From contig OZ005699.1 in the NCBI GenBank assembly GCA_963930775.1, forward strand, positions 7,523,501-7,587,500: a stretch of DNA of 64,000 bases. The letters are read 5' to 3'. The DNA comes from Cliona cf. orientalis. Lineage: Eukaryota > Porifera > Demospongiae > Clionaida > Clionaidae. Positions 1 to 10,549 of this stretch are shown here, one piece after another (positions within the stretch are counted from its first letter, which is position 1; every line of letters begins with the position of its first letter). A program made the translations under genes and the position numbers. The notes under the pieces are model-generated. The model had not been told where the DNA came from. It made no database searches and was given only the letters and a program-made list of their open reading frames with translations.

Positions 1-75
1 GTTAATTTTAAGTGGGTGAGTGAGTGTACACATGTACTTGCAATTATTGATAGTATATTTATAAAATTTCTATAG

Positions 76-256
76 TGACACTGTGCACAAGGGAGTAGTC
101 CTGGGATCTACAACATTAATTTTATCAAGTCCCTGATGAAAATTAATGGTAAGTCGTACACTTTTAATATTATATGACATCACTAATAATAAATAATAAT
201 TATGTATTCTAACCAATTATTTGCAGGTATGTATACAGAGTTGTATATATATTGAA
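76..256 (+). CDS. Possible last two exons of a gene entering from the left (uncertain)
   Basis: Two exon-like segments can be seen. The first, 76-148, follows a tatag acceptor and ends at a GTAAGT-type donor; the second starts at 227 after ttgcag. Read through in the phase that joins them, they give a short peptide ending at a stop near 256. The first segment starts with an in-frame TGA directly after the acceptor, so the true 5' boundary is unclear. The downstream part (257-345) looks untranslated. No family is recognised. This may instead be a non-coding transcript. Confidence 0.2.
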
Positions 257-345
257 GGGAAAGACTGGCCGTGAAGACCAGGAGCCGGAGGGCCAATCCC
301 ACCCAGGTGGATCGCCTCATTTACAACGAATAAGGTTAATAATTA

Positions 346-833
346 ACTTGATCGTGAATTGCTATAATAATATCTATAATATTATATGACATGTACATGT
401 ATATTAAATTTTTATCTATCACAATGCTCAATATTCTTTATTTAATCCTTATCACTTCATTCATTATAATGTTATCATTCATGATTCTTTTCACTTCATC
501 ACTATTATAATATGATCTATGTATATCATTATTTCCCTCGTGATCATTAATATTATATTATTTTTATTTAGTGATTATCATTCTATTTCCAATATTATTA
601 TAACACGTTTTTAACATATCTAAACCGTGATTTCCAATCGAATTACAATATATTTTCCAATAATACCCCAGAATAGATATAAAACCAACAGGGTAATTTC
701 AACAGTATTATCGTACTTTTCCAGTGGTATCGCAATGGTTTCCCAAGAAAAATGCGCGCATAATTTCTCATACTTCTCCACTACAATTCCTACTATTAGA
801 ATTGCCCCTGATTTGTGGAAAATTCATATACTT
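346..833. other. Intergenic, AT-rich
   Basis: No gene or RNA is recognised. The sequence is very AT-rich, with many short ATTATAAT-type runs, and separates the possible exons at the left edge from the 3' end of the first Death/NB-ARC copy. Confidence 0.5.
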
Positions 834-3374
834 TCAAAACACATTTCCTACAGCATATTCCAGTAGTGTAATTGTGCTTACAGTGATACACACTTTTTTA
901 TTTACTACTTGAACAACTAGGGGATTTAAAGGATCAAACTTGAAAGTTGAAGCCATTATGACATTGTGCAAGAGTATTATACAATCCACACACTGGACAC
1001 CCATAAAAAAGGTTAAACTAAATAGTGGGACAAACATACATAATAATGTAAGCCAATGAGTAATGTTCACATCACAATTAGTATAGATCATGAATGCCAT
1101 CATCACAAATAACCCTATGTAGTCAGACAACAACATCTTATCACCAGATATACTAAGAAAACCACAATGGCATGTATTTATTACAAGTTGAATGAATGTT
1201 TTTTCTCTATGTGAAAGCTGAGTAGATAGACCTTCATCCTGGCATAGGGTACTGATTTGATCTACTACTCTACAATCAAAAATGTTCATGCATGAAGAGT
1301 GGAAAATGTTCAGCATATACTCAGATAGTGTTTCACATTTACATGTTTGGTATAAGTACTTGACAGCATATGAATAAAATCTTCCACATATAGTTGGACT
1401 AAGAATCCGGCATACATCAATGATTTTGTCCATGTACAAGTTAAAATAATCATAGAGTTCCTCTAACTTCAAAAGATCTTCACTGACTAAAAATGCCATA
1501 ATTGCAAGCTGCTTTGCCGATTGTTGTTTGCTCTGCATAAGCAAGTCCTTAAGCAAAGCAAAATTATGAGTTTCCAATGATAAAGAGTGCTTATCATATT
1601 TACTTAGATTATTCTTCATGGCAAATTTTAATACAAATTCTTGATAATACTTTCCAAAGTCCTTATTAAATGCCATCACAGAAGTATTGCTTACTTTCTC
1701 TTTCACATATTCTCTTATTAGCCTGTGCATTTGATAACGTTGATTATATGCAACATAGTACTCATCTAAAAGGGAGTGCTGTGTATATGACTCAAAACAA
1801 TTAGCTGAAGTTACAGCCATACCTGCATTCTTGTCAAACGAACCAGGAAATAAGCCTAGAACATATCCGCACTGCTTCAGCTCTCCTAATCTGGCAAATG
1901 CCACATCTAATACCGGGCGAAATTTCTCCTTTTGAATAGTTGCTTTATCCAGAAAATTGAGTGGATTTTCCCTCAATTCTTCCTTAATTTCATGAATTTC
2001 ATGAACTACTTTTTCTCCATGTAAATTAAGCAGTTTTCCAACAATTTTGAGAGCTAATGGATTTCCTTCAACTAATTCTGCGACTGCTACCAAATAAGAA
2101 GTATCGATTGCTGGGATTATCAACTGGTCAAGAAAGTATACAGAAGCTGACACACTTAAGTTTGAAACTATCCAATAATGAAAACTTTCTAATAAAATCA
2201 ATTTCTGCGTTGAAACAATGATCACATGTAATTGGGATTGACCTATCAATGAATAGATTAGGCCAATAAAATCATCACGAGATGTACTAACCAGGATGTC
2301 ATCACAATTATCCAAGATAAGAACAGTAGGACAGCAAATATTATCAATCCAGTTCCATAACTCTTGAACAAAGCTAAGACTTTTATCATGGCTGAATGAT
2401 TTATTGGAGTGTTGAAAATGTTGCACTACTTGTAAGGATTGAATGTCTATTTCAATTATAGATTTTATTTCCTCCATTTGTTCTGAATCGTGCACCACTG
2501 TGCTACTAAATCCCTCATTTGAGGTCATACTCCCTTTAAACAAAGATATCTTTTCACCCATGTTGATGTAACGTACTGAAGTTCCATTTTGTAGTAACTC
2601 ATAGCCTATGTGGATTGCTAATGTTGATTTTCCCATTCCTGGTGCACCATTTATATTAACGATATGTGCATTTGCCATCATACTAACCACCATACTTATA
2701 TCATTCTCTCTACCAACAAAAAGATCATTATGATGGATTGCTGGAAGATTAAAACCAGGTGGATTACATTCTGTAGCACTATATATCGTTACTACTATGA
2801 GATCGAGATTCCATGGGCTGTATATATGAGGATGACTCATCATTTGACATTGTATTAAGATTTAGTAGTGTCTGTGAAAATTCAACTATACTGTATACAT
2901 CTCCAGCTAGAGGCCCTTTCCACTGGTACCCCCACGTAGGAAGAGTTGCATATGTAATAGACAAGATTAAAAGCATCGCTAAACCAATAAAAAAGATACG
3001 CATCTTAAACCAAAACTTTGTTTCTGGTTGATGTCCAAAAAGCTTACCTAATAATTTATCACCAAGCAAGGACTCTATTAAATCTGTACGCCCAACCTGC
3101 ATTAAACCATTCATCAACTTAAGGTAGGTTGCCTGACTCCCATAGAGCTGGTACCATCTCCGGTCCTCATCAAAGTAGAGCTCCTTAGAACCTCCCGTGT
3201 ATGTACCTGTTTAATATCACTCACTTCTACATCAGAAACACCGATAAAGATGGCCAAGGTCTCCCAGTCTGCACCAATATCTTGAGCAATCTTGAGTCTG
3301 TGTTCTTCACTCACTACTTTCCGTCCTAAAATCTCGGTTGCTTTTCTCGATAATCCTCTAGCGTAAGCCGCCAT
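834..3374 (-). pseudogene. Death - transmembrane - NB-ARC protein, copy 1 (frame broken)
   Basis: The encoded parts run from high to low coordinate: a Death-like domain with the stretch HRLKIAQDIGADWETLA; a hydrophobic membrane segment near 2960-3010; an NB-ARC ATPase with P-loop GAPGMGKST, a Walker B-like LILDNCDDIL and a GLPL-like GNPLALKIVG; an alpha-helical region; then two hydrophobic C-terminal segments. NB-ARC proteins are STAND ATPases that switch and oligomerise on sensing a signal, and Death domains recruit partners in apoptosis or immunity. Compared with copy 2 (7073-9765), this copy has about five extra bases near 3162, in the Death domain, and about four extra near 2785, before the NB-ARC; both shift the frame. 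Downstream of these, 669 codons are open without a break, so decay is recent, or the breaks are assembly errors or tiny introns. The start chosen is the ATG whose codon occupies 3372-3374. Confidence 0.7.
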
Positions 3375-3621
3375 TTATCGGCATGCAAATTTTCCCGATT
3401 TGTAACTCCCGCCAGGAATGACGTATGAACTTGGTTCTTGCACTGAAAGAAAGCCCTTGACGTAGGCTTTCATTAGCTAGAATCCAGAGAGGTAGGCCCT
3501 AATAATCAATGAGCTATAAGCGCTAATGCGCAGACATCACAATACCATTTATCGGCAACTGGTACGTATTATCGGCACACCTATTCTTTTCCATAATGGG
3601 CTATTCCAATATATAAAGATA

Positions 3622-3932
3622 CACCCCCACGGAAGACTAAATTTTGATTTATCCCCTCAGGAAGCCTAATTATTGACTTTAACCATCAAGAACCAATTAA
3701 AAAGAGGACTTGACCCCTCCAAGACTCATTAAAATGCAACAAGATGCAGTATCATTTGCATGATAACCCCCTGGATTCATTATTGTCTTCATGGTAACCA
3801 TCTAGATTTCATTAAAATTGGGTACTTACCCATCAAGATTTCATTAAAAACCTATTTTTACCCGTCAAGAACTCATTAAAATGGCATAAATTTAGACCCC
3901 TCAGAAGTAATTATGGCTCTTCCGTGGGGGTG
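3622..3932. mobile_element. MITE-like element with 15-bp perfect inverted ends and TA target site
   Basis: The left end, CACCCCCACGGAAGA (3622-3636), is the exact reverse complement of the right end at 3918-3932. Both ends are bordered by TA (3620-3621 and 3933-3934), the target duplication expected for Tc1/mariner-type elements. The inside has no coding capacity and holds several degenerate copies of an AAGA(C/T)TCATTAAAA motif. It is a short non-autonomous DNA transposon. Confidence 0.8.
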
Positions 3933-4546
3933 TAGCTATCACTATTAAATGGAAAAGCCCAATGGCGAATGCGCCATTTATCGGCACCATGGCCTTCTTG
4001 AGCCTTTTACTTGCCAGAAAATTATAGAAACAATATCCCCAGATACTTCAGGATGTCCTCTCACTATATCTCTCTTCTCGTATCGATCGCTTGCATCGTC
4101 TTCGAACGGCAGCCGTGAATGTGTTGATACTACACGTAAAATCGATACTAGAGCCGTTTCAACGGTACAATAAATTCATGAAGGACTTGGATGTGTTCTA
4201 GGCATCAGCCTCCACCTTAAGAGCAACTATGACAGAAAAATAATCTTTCCAGCTCTTACTAGGCCACGGTAAAGCCGCCATGAGCTGTTTCTCCCTGTAG
4301 ACGCCAGATACTTCATCCGATTTTGATCGAACTTGGTATAGAGCTTCTTCGCCACGCCTTCTTGCCAGTAATATCATCCTTTTCTTCCTGTTTACTTTCC
4401 TTGATGTGCAATGGCCATTGAAAGTTTCAGGTCCGTAAACGCTTCAGCGATGTCCGTATAATCCCGTAAAATACGTCGTAAACTAGGTGCCGATGATTGG
4501 CACGGGCGGTGCCGGTGTCATAAAATTTTGGGGACCCCCTGAAAAT

Positions 4547-4572
4547 GGGGGGGGGGGGGGGGGGGGGGGGGG
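4547..4572. repeat. 26-base G run inside an inverted repeat
   Basis: A run of 26 G is flanked by CCCCTGAAAAT on the left and ATTTTCACCGGGG on the right. The decamer GAAAATGGGG or its complement occurs again just downstream (near 4608). The run can form a G-quadruplex and is a likely site of length error in assembly. Confidence 0.8.
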
Positions 4573-4708
4573 CCCATTTTCACCGGGGGAAATGGGGATC
4601 CCCTCGTGAAAATGGGGACCCCACATCAACGACGATGGATAGGTACGGTATAGCACAACTATGCACAAAATTGATACTACTATCTATTGGTCCTTGTATT
4701 TAGTGCAT

Positions 4709-4915
4709 TGACCTAGAGAGAGATCCCGCGTCCACGGTCAATATGCTATAGCTAATACCCCAAGAGCTTCCACTCCCTTGATAGACAAGGCAGAAAAATA
4801 CAAATTAGATGCAGCATGCAGGGGGCGAGCAAAAATTTAATGAGCCCCACCCCCTTTTCAAAATAATGTACCGCAGTTAATTGCATACACTGGACAGGAA
4901 ATGATTCATATTCAG
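4709..4915. repeat. Duplicated 5' flank of the Death/NB-ARC unit (copy 1)
   Basis: This stretch matches 9915-10080. Shared landmarks are GAGAGAGAT, CCAAGAGCTTCC, GACAAGGCAGAAAA and the block GGGCGAGCAAAAATTTAATG followed by AGCCCCACCCC. It shows that the duplicated unit extended beyond the coding region. Its right end, near 4915, is the approximate duplication boundary. Confidence 0.75.
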
Positions 4916-5136
4916 GGCCGTAGGAAGCAATTTGATACTATATTTGCGCGGTCATCACCCACAATATGTAGGCGCTGATCCAGAAATTCAAGTTCCATGG
5001 AAGGTGGCTTGTGCAAGAGGGTGGCTGGTTAACAGTGGTGGATGTCGAGCTCCAATACTAGCTACATTGCATAAAACAACTAGTGAAGGGGGATGGCTAG
5101 CCACCCTATCCTCCCCCCCCCCCCCCCCCCGATCAG

Positions 5137-6753
5137 CCCCTCAACCAATACGCTGTCGTCCAGATCCACCGCACGCCCATGATCCCCTACTTTGCCTCGG
5201 AAGAGGAACCAGACAGGGAGGCGCTAATGGACAATATCCAATCCATCCACCCCAACCATCGACACAGAGTGAAAGAGATAAAGAAAGCCGAGGTCATCAT
5301 TCAGAGGAGAAAGGAGTTCACGTCTTCGACGAAACAAGAACTGAAGCAGTTTGAAGCCGACTTGCAAACACAGCGTCAGAGCTTGAAGCATGTCCGAATA
5401 TTTTCCGACATCGAAGATCATCGACTAACGAAGGCCAAAGAGATTTTTCTCAAGGAGAAGGACATTAGGAGAAGACATATGGAGGAGGAGCTTCAGATGC
5501 AAGGAAGATTGGCCATAAGAAAGAGAGAGAACGAGAGAAGACATGCAGTTTGAAGAGTACCTTCGCTGGCAGCAATGAGGTAGTAGAGCTATGGATGAAC
5601 TCCCCGCACCGGGCCCCGTACGAAAGTCAAAAAGCCACCTCTCAGTTATTTCGCACGACGATGACTATGATAATGACAACAATAGCTACTATGTCGGTCG
5701 GTCTGGGCATAAGATCCCAATGTATTCGACTCGTAGCGATGACCAGGTCTTGCCATATTTTGCTGCTTACAATACTGGTAAGGGCAAGCCTGGCTCTACT
5801 CCAATCCACTTACTGGACGATCAGCGAAGACATTCAGCTCTCGCTGGAGGTGACGTGACAGCAAAAGATGACGTCCCCAAGTCATCAGGAGGAGGAGGAG
5901 GAGGTCAAGGAATAACGGGGTCGTCAACGTATGATTCGCTGGCCAAGCTGAAAGAGAGTGTGGATAAACTGGAAAAGAGCAGTAGTAGCAATAGTAGAAG
6001 CAGCAAGGCTAAGAGCTCAACCATGGACCACCAGGTCAAGATTTACCATTCACCACTTTCCCAAGATGAGCTTAAAATACCTATTATTAATGCCGAAATT
6101 TTTCAACGGTCGGGGCCACTGGAGGTCAAAGTGCAACTGTCTTTGGAAGCAGCAATCAATCAAAGACACCATCGAGATATCACCACACCTACTCTCACAA
6201 TCAGAAGCCATCGAAATCTAAGACATCATCATCAAAGAAACATACGACGACGGAGATGCTAAGTCCGGACGACCAAATGGAACACAAATCAGTTCGATTC
6301 ATATCCACCGAATCACGCAGACAACAGCAACAACAAACTCCCGCAGGCCATGCCCACGATACGGGAAATGTGGCACACCCAAATTCAGCACCTCAACTTT
6401 CTGGTATCGCAGCAAGATCACCACCTACCTCAACACGTTCCAATGGAGCCCAATTTTCAAGCGATATGCCAATTACATCGTATCCTAGGTCTCACACACA
6501 AGCTATGCAGTTGAGGGGCCATACAGTGACAAACGGAAATGGGAGGCCCCTGTCTAATTATAACATGATGAACATTACCAGGGTTACCAACGGAGGAGGG
6601 AGGGGCTATTCGAGCAGGCAGTATGATGCCACACAGAATGGACAGTTTAAGAATTCACTGAGTAATAATAATCTGGCAGAACTATATAGGATCGTTAGTT
6701 TGAATGTGTCAACTCAAATCAGTGATTTTTCAACTTTGTGTATGCTTTTGTAG
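5137..6753 (+). pseudogene. Truncated coiled-coil / low-complexity protein gene
   Basis: A 3' splice acceptor follows a 20-base C tract (about 5113-5130, then gatcag). From 5137 an open reading begins PLNQYAVVQIHRTPM and continues into a charged, Lys/Glu/Arg-rich coiled coil to about 5535. The reading then moves to another frame, which runs MQFEEYLRWQQ and hits a TGA at 5576. The same frame continues with a Ser/Gly/His-rich disordered stretch to about 6090. A further frame change near 6100-6130 leads into a Gln/Asn/Ser-rich tail that ends at 6753. An AATAAA lies at 6898-6903. No 5' exons are present: the region upstream is the NB-ARC duplication flank. No known family is recognised. The codon-like quality of all three pieces suggests a real gene recently cut and frame-broken. 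Confidence 0.5.
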
Positions 6754-7072
6754 AATACAAGCTGTTAATTTTTTTTAAGATTAATCATGAATGGAAGCAG
6801 CATTGGTCTACCAATGTACAGAATTTTAGTTAATAATACTGTTTCTGGTTGTCATAAATTCTATTATTATAATATTATCCATGTTATACCACATTATTAA
6901 TAAAGGGTTTGAGATGAGTAATTAAAGCACATTGCATAATAAGTGAAAGTAACTAATTATTAGGTAGGGATAAAAATAAAAATTTAATGCTATAGAACTA
7001 GCTATAGGCAGATAGGCAAAAAATGACATACAACGAATTGAATTTTACAGATATACGAAGTCATGAAAATAG

Positions 7073-9765
7073 CTATAGGCCAATTGTAATGACACAGGAA
7101 ATAACATGGGTCCACTTAAATTCTTTTTGGATTTTGTAATATTCTCTACGTGTGCACAGAAATAGCAGGAACCAGATAATAATTGTGCTTACAGTGACAC
7201 ACAACTTTTTATTTACTACTTGAATAACTAGAGGATTTAAAGGATCAAACTTTAAAGCAGAACCTATTAAGAGCATTATATAATCCACAAAGTGGGTAAT
7301 CATAATAAGAGTTAAACTTAATGATGGGATAAACATAACACTAGGAAATATTATTTTGTATAATGTCATAATAATAACAATCTTAGAAAAATTGTTGATG
7401 ACTGCCCGATACAGATAATATACACATATGAATGTGACGATCATGACCAGTGAACCAATAATAATTATTATTGGAGAGAGTAGTTCTACACGATCATGAA
7501 AAAAACAATTATTGCATATATTTATTACAAGTTGTATGAATGTTTCTTCCCTATATGAAAGCTGAGTACATAGTACTTTATATTCAACCTCCTGACATAT
7601 GCTAATGATTTGATCTACTACTCTACAATCAAAACTGTTCATACATGAAGAGTTGAAAATGTTCAGCATATACTCAGATAGTGTTTCACATTTACAGTTT
7701 TGGTACAAGTACTTGACAGCATATGAATAAAATCTTCCACATGTAGTTGGACTAAGAATCCGGCATACATCACTGAGTTTGTCCATGTATAAGTCAAAGT
7801 AATCATAGAGTTCCTCTAACTTTAAATGATTTTCACTGGCCAAAAATACGATAGTTGCAAGCTGCCTTGCCGATTGTTGTTTGGTGTGCATATGTAGCAT
7901 AAGCAAGTCCTTAAGGAAATCAAAATTATGAGTTTCTGATGATAAAGAATGTCTATCATATTTATTTAGATTAGCCTTTAAGGCAAATTTTAATAGAAAT
8001 TCTTTCCAAAGTCCTTATTGAATGTCATCACAGAAGTATTGCTTACTTTCTCTTTCACATATTCTCTTATTAGCCTGTGCATTTGATAACGTTGATTATG
8101 TGCAAGATAGTACTCATCTAAAAGGGAGTACTGAGTATATGACTCAAAACAATTAGCTGAAGTTACAGCCATACCTGCATTCTTGTCAAATGAACCAGGA
8201 AATAAGCCTAGAACATATCCACACTCCTTCAGCTCTCCTAATCTGGCAAATGCCACATCTAATACTGGACGAAATTTCTCCTTTTGAATAGTTGCTTTAT
8301 CCAGAAAATTAAGTGGATTTTCCCTCAATTCTTCCTTAATTACATGAATTTCATGAACTACTTTTTCTCCATGTAAATTAAGCAATTTTCCAACAATTTT
8401 GAGAGCTAATGGATTTCCTTCAACTAATTCTGCAACTGCTACCAAATAAGAAGTTACTGTATCGATCGCTGGCATTACCAACTGGTCAAGAAAGTATACA
8501 GAAGCTGACAAACTTAAGTTTGAAACTTTCCAATAATGAAAACTTTCTAATAAAATCAATTTCTGCGTTGAAACAATGATTACATTTAATTGGGATTGAC
8601 CTATCAATGAATAGATTAGGCCAATAAAATCATCACGAGCTGTACTAACCAGGATATCATCACAATTGTCCAAAATAAGGAGAGTAGGACAGCGAATATT
8701 ACCAATCCAGTTCCGTAACTCTTGAACAAAGCTACGACTTTTATCATGGCTGAATGATTTATTGGAGTGTTGAAAATGTTGTACTACTTGTAAGGATTGA
8801 ATGTCTTTTTCTGAATCAATTACTGATTTTATTTCCTCCATTTGTTCTGAGTCGTGCTCCACTGTGCTACTAAATCCCTTATTTGAGTTTATACTCGCTT
8901 TAAACAAAGAAATCTTTTCATCCATGTTGATGTAACGTACTGAAGTTCCATTTCGTAGCAACTCATAGCCTATATGGATTGCTAATGTTGATTTTCCAAT
9001 TCCTGGTCCACCATTTATATTAATGATATGTGTATTTGCCATCATACTAATCACCATACTTATATCATTCTCTCTACCAACAAAAAAATCATTGTGATGG
9101 ATTGTTGGAAGATCGAAATCAGGTGGACTACATTTTCTAGGACTATCATTACTACTATGAGATCGAGATTTCATGGTCTGTACATTACATGAGGATGACT
9201 CATGGATATCGTTTGACATTGTATTAAGCAATTTCTGTGAAAATTCAATTATACTGTATACATCTCCAGCTAGAGGCCTTTTCCACCCCATAGGAGGAGT
9301 TGAATGTGTAGTATATGTGCAGAAAAGCATCACTAGAGCCACAAATAATACTAAAATTAAAAGAATAGCTATTAGAAGCCGGCGTGGCTTAGTTCGCAAT
9401 TCATAAATCATTTCATCAAGCAAAAACTCTGTTAAATCTGTACGCCCAACCTGCATTAAACCATTCATCAACTTAAGGTAGGTTGCCTCACTCCCATACA
9501 GCTGATGCCATCTCCTCATCAAAGCAATGCTCCTTAGAACCTCCCGTGTATGCACCTGTTTGATGTCACTCACTTCTACATCAGATACTCCGATAAAGAT
9601 GGCCAAGGTCTCCCAGTCTGCACCGATATCTTGAGCAATCTTGAGTCTATGTTCTTCGCTCACGTGCACTGCATTCCATCCTAACAACTCGAGCTCGATT
9701 GCTTTGCTCGATAATCCTCTAGCAGTCAGGACGTCGTCCAAACTTCGAGTCACCCTAGCCATCAT
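7073..9765 (-). pseudogene. Death - transmembrane - NB-ARC protein, copy 2 (frame broken)
   Basis: This is the better-preserved paralogue of 834-3374 over its first two thirds. From the ATG at 9765: Death domain at residues about 39-119, membrane helix at about 129-149 (LLIAILLILVLFVALVMLF), NB-ARC P-loop GGPGIGKST at about 252-260, then LILDNCDDIL, VIIVSTQ and GNPLALKIVG. Near 8001 about ten bases present in copy 1 are missing, which shifts the frame. The C-terminal part resumes near 7906 with its own two hydrophobic segments and ends at 7073. A nine-base in-frame insertion near 7890 also separates the copies. The C-termini differ completely after VNKK.C.TVST. The Death-TM-NB-ARC order would place the ATPase and the Death domain on opposite sides of a membrane unless the helix is re-entrant. 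Confidence 0.7.
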
Positions 9766-9914
9766 TATCTGGTACTGACGCAGCCCCACCCACATAACGG
9801 AAAGGTGAAGGGGAGGAACCCGAGACCCACCCACGTACATGTACGGATTTTGATTGCGAATTGTGCGTGTACAACGGCTCATAAAAATTTGTGGATGATA
9901 TAAACAATAATGTT

Positions 9915-10080
9915 ATAGAGAGAGATTCCGCACCCACGATCAATATTAAATACATCCCAAGAGCTTCCGCTCCCTTGGGACAAGGCAGAAAATACAAATT
10001 AAATCGGATCCAGGGCGAGCAAAAATTTAATGAGCCCCACCCCTTTTCAAAATAATGTATAAAACATACTGCAGTACTAT
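9915..10080. repeat. Duplicated 5' flank of the Death/NB-ARC unit (copy 2)
   Basis: This is the counterpart of 4709-4915. Similarity fades near 10080-10130, which marks the approximate edge of the duplicated unit. Beyond it, 10130-10549 is AT-rich intergenic sequence with TAATAATTATTA palindromes near 10362-10384 and no recognised gene. Confidence 0.7.
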
Positions 10081-10549
10081 ATTATTATAATTGCATGTAC
10101 AGCAAACGATTTATATTACATGACTTTGTTACATGTACATGCATGTATGTAATTTATAACAATAATGTGGCCTAATGTAAAATACGGAATGGACTCACAG
10201 ATATAGACTCGCGGACTAACCTGAGCATCCAATCGCGACTGCATGACCATCAGCTTGGTCGATCATAGTGTTTTGTATTACGTATGGCATATCCGAGCCA
10301 TCCCTACTTCTAGAGTCAGTAACATAATAGCAAAGCGATAATAAATATGATATAAATAATTAATAATAATTAATTATTATTAATGCTCATGTATGATAAT
10401 AACTTTGTATCCTGTAACATAGCTATACACATTAATGAAAAAAAAATAATGACAAACTGACAATAATATTTCTGCTTCGTCGAATCATAATAAATAATAA
10501 CTATAATTGATGAGTTGAAAATGAGGCTGCTTAAATAAAACTAATTTAA

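Larger units (their letters stand above)
3375..4700. other. Insertion between copy 1 and its duplicated 5' flank
   Basis: In copy 2 the gene start lies about 150 bases from the duplicated flank that begins near 9915. In copy 1 the matching flank begins only near 4709. The extra 1.3 kb here has no counterpart by copy 2. It contains a TA-flanked inverted-repeat element (3622-3932), three occurrences of a short CCATTTATCGGCA motif (near 3371, 3547 and 3974) and a long G run. No convincing gene is seen. Confidence 0.5.
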
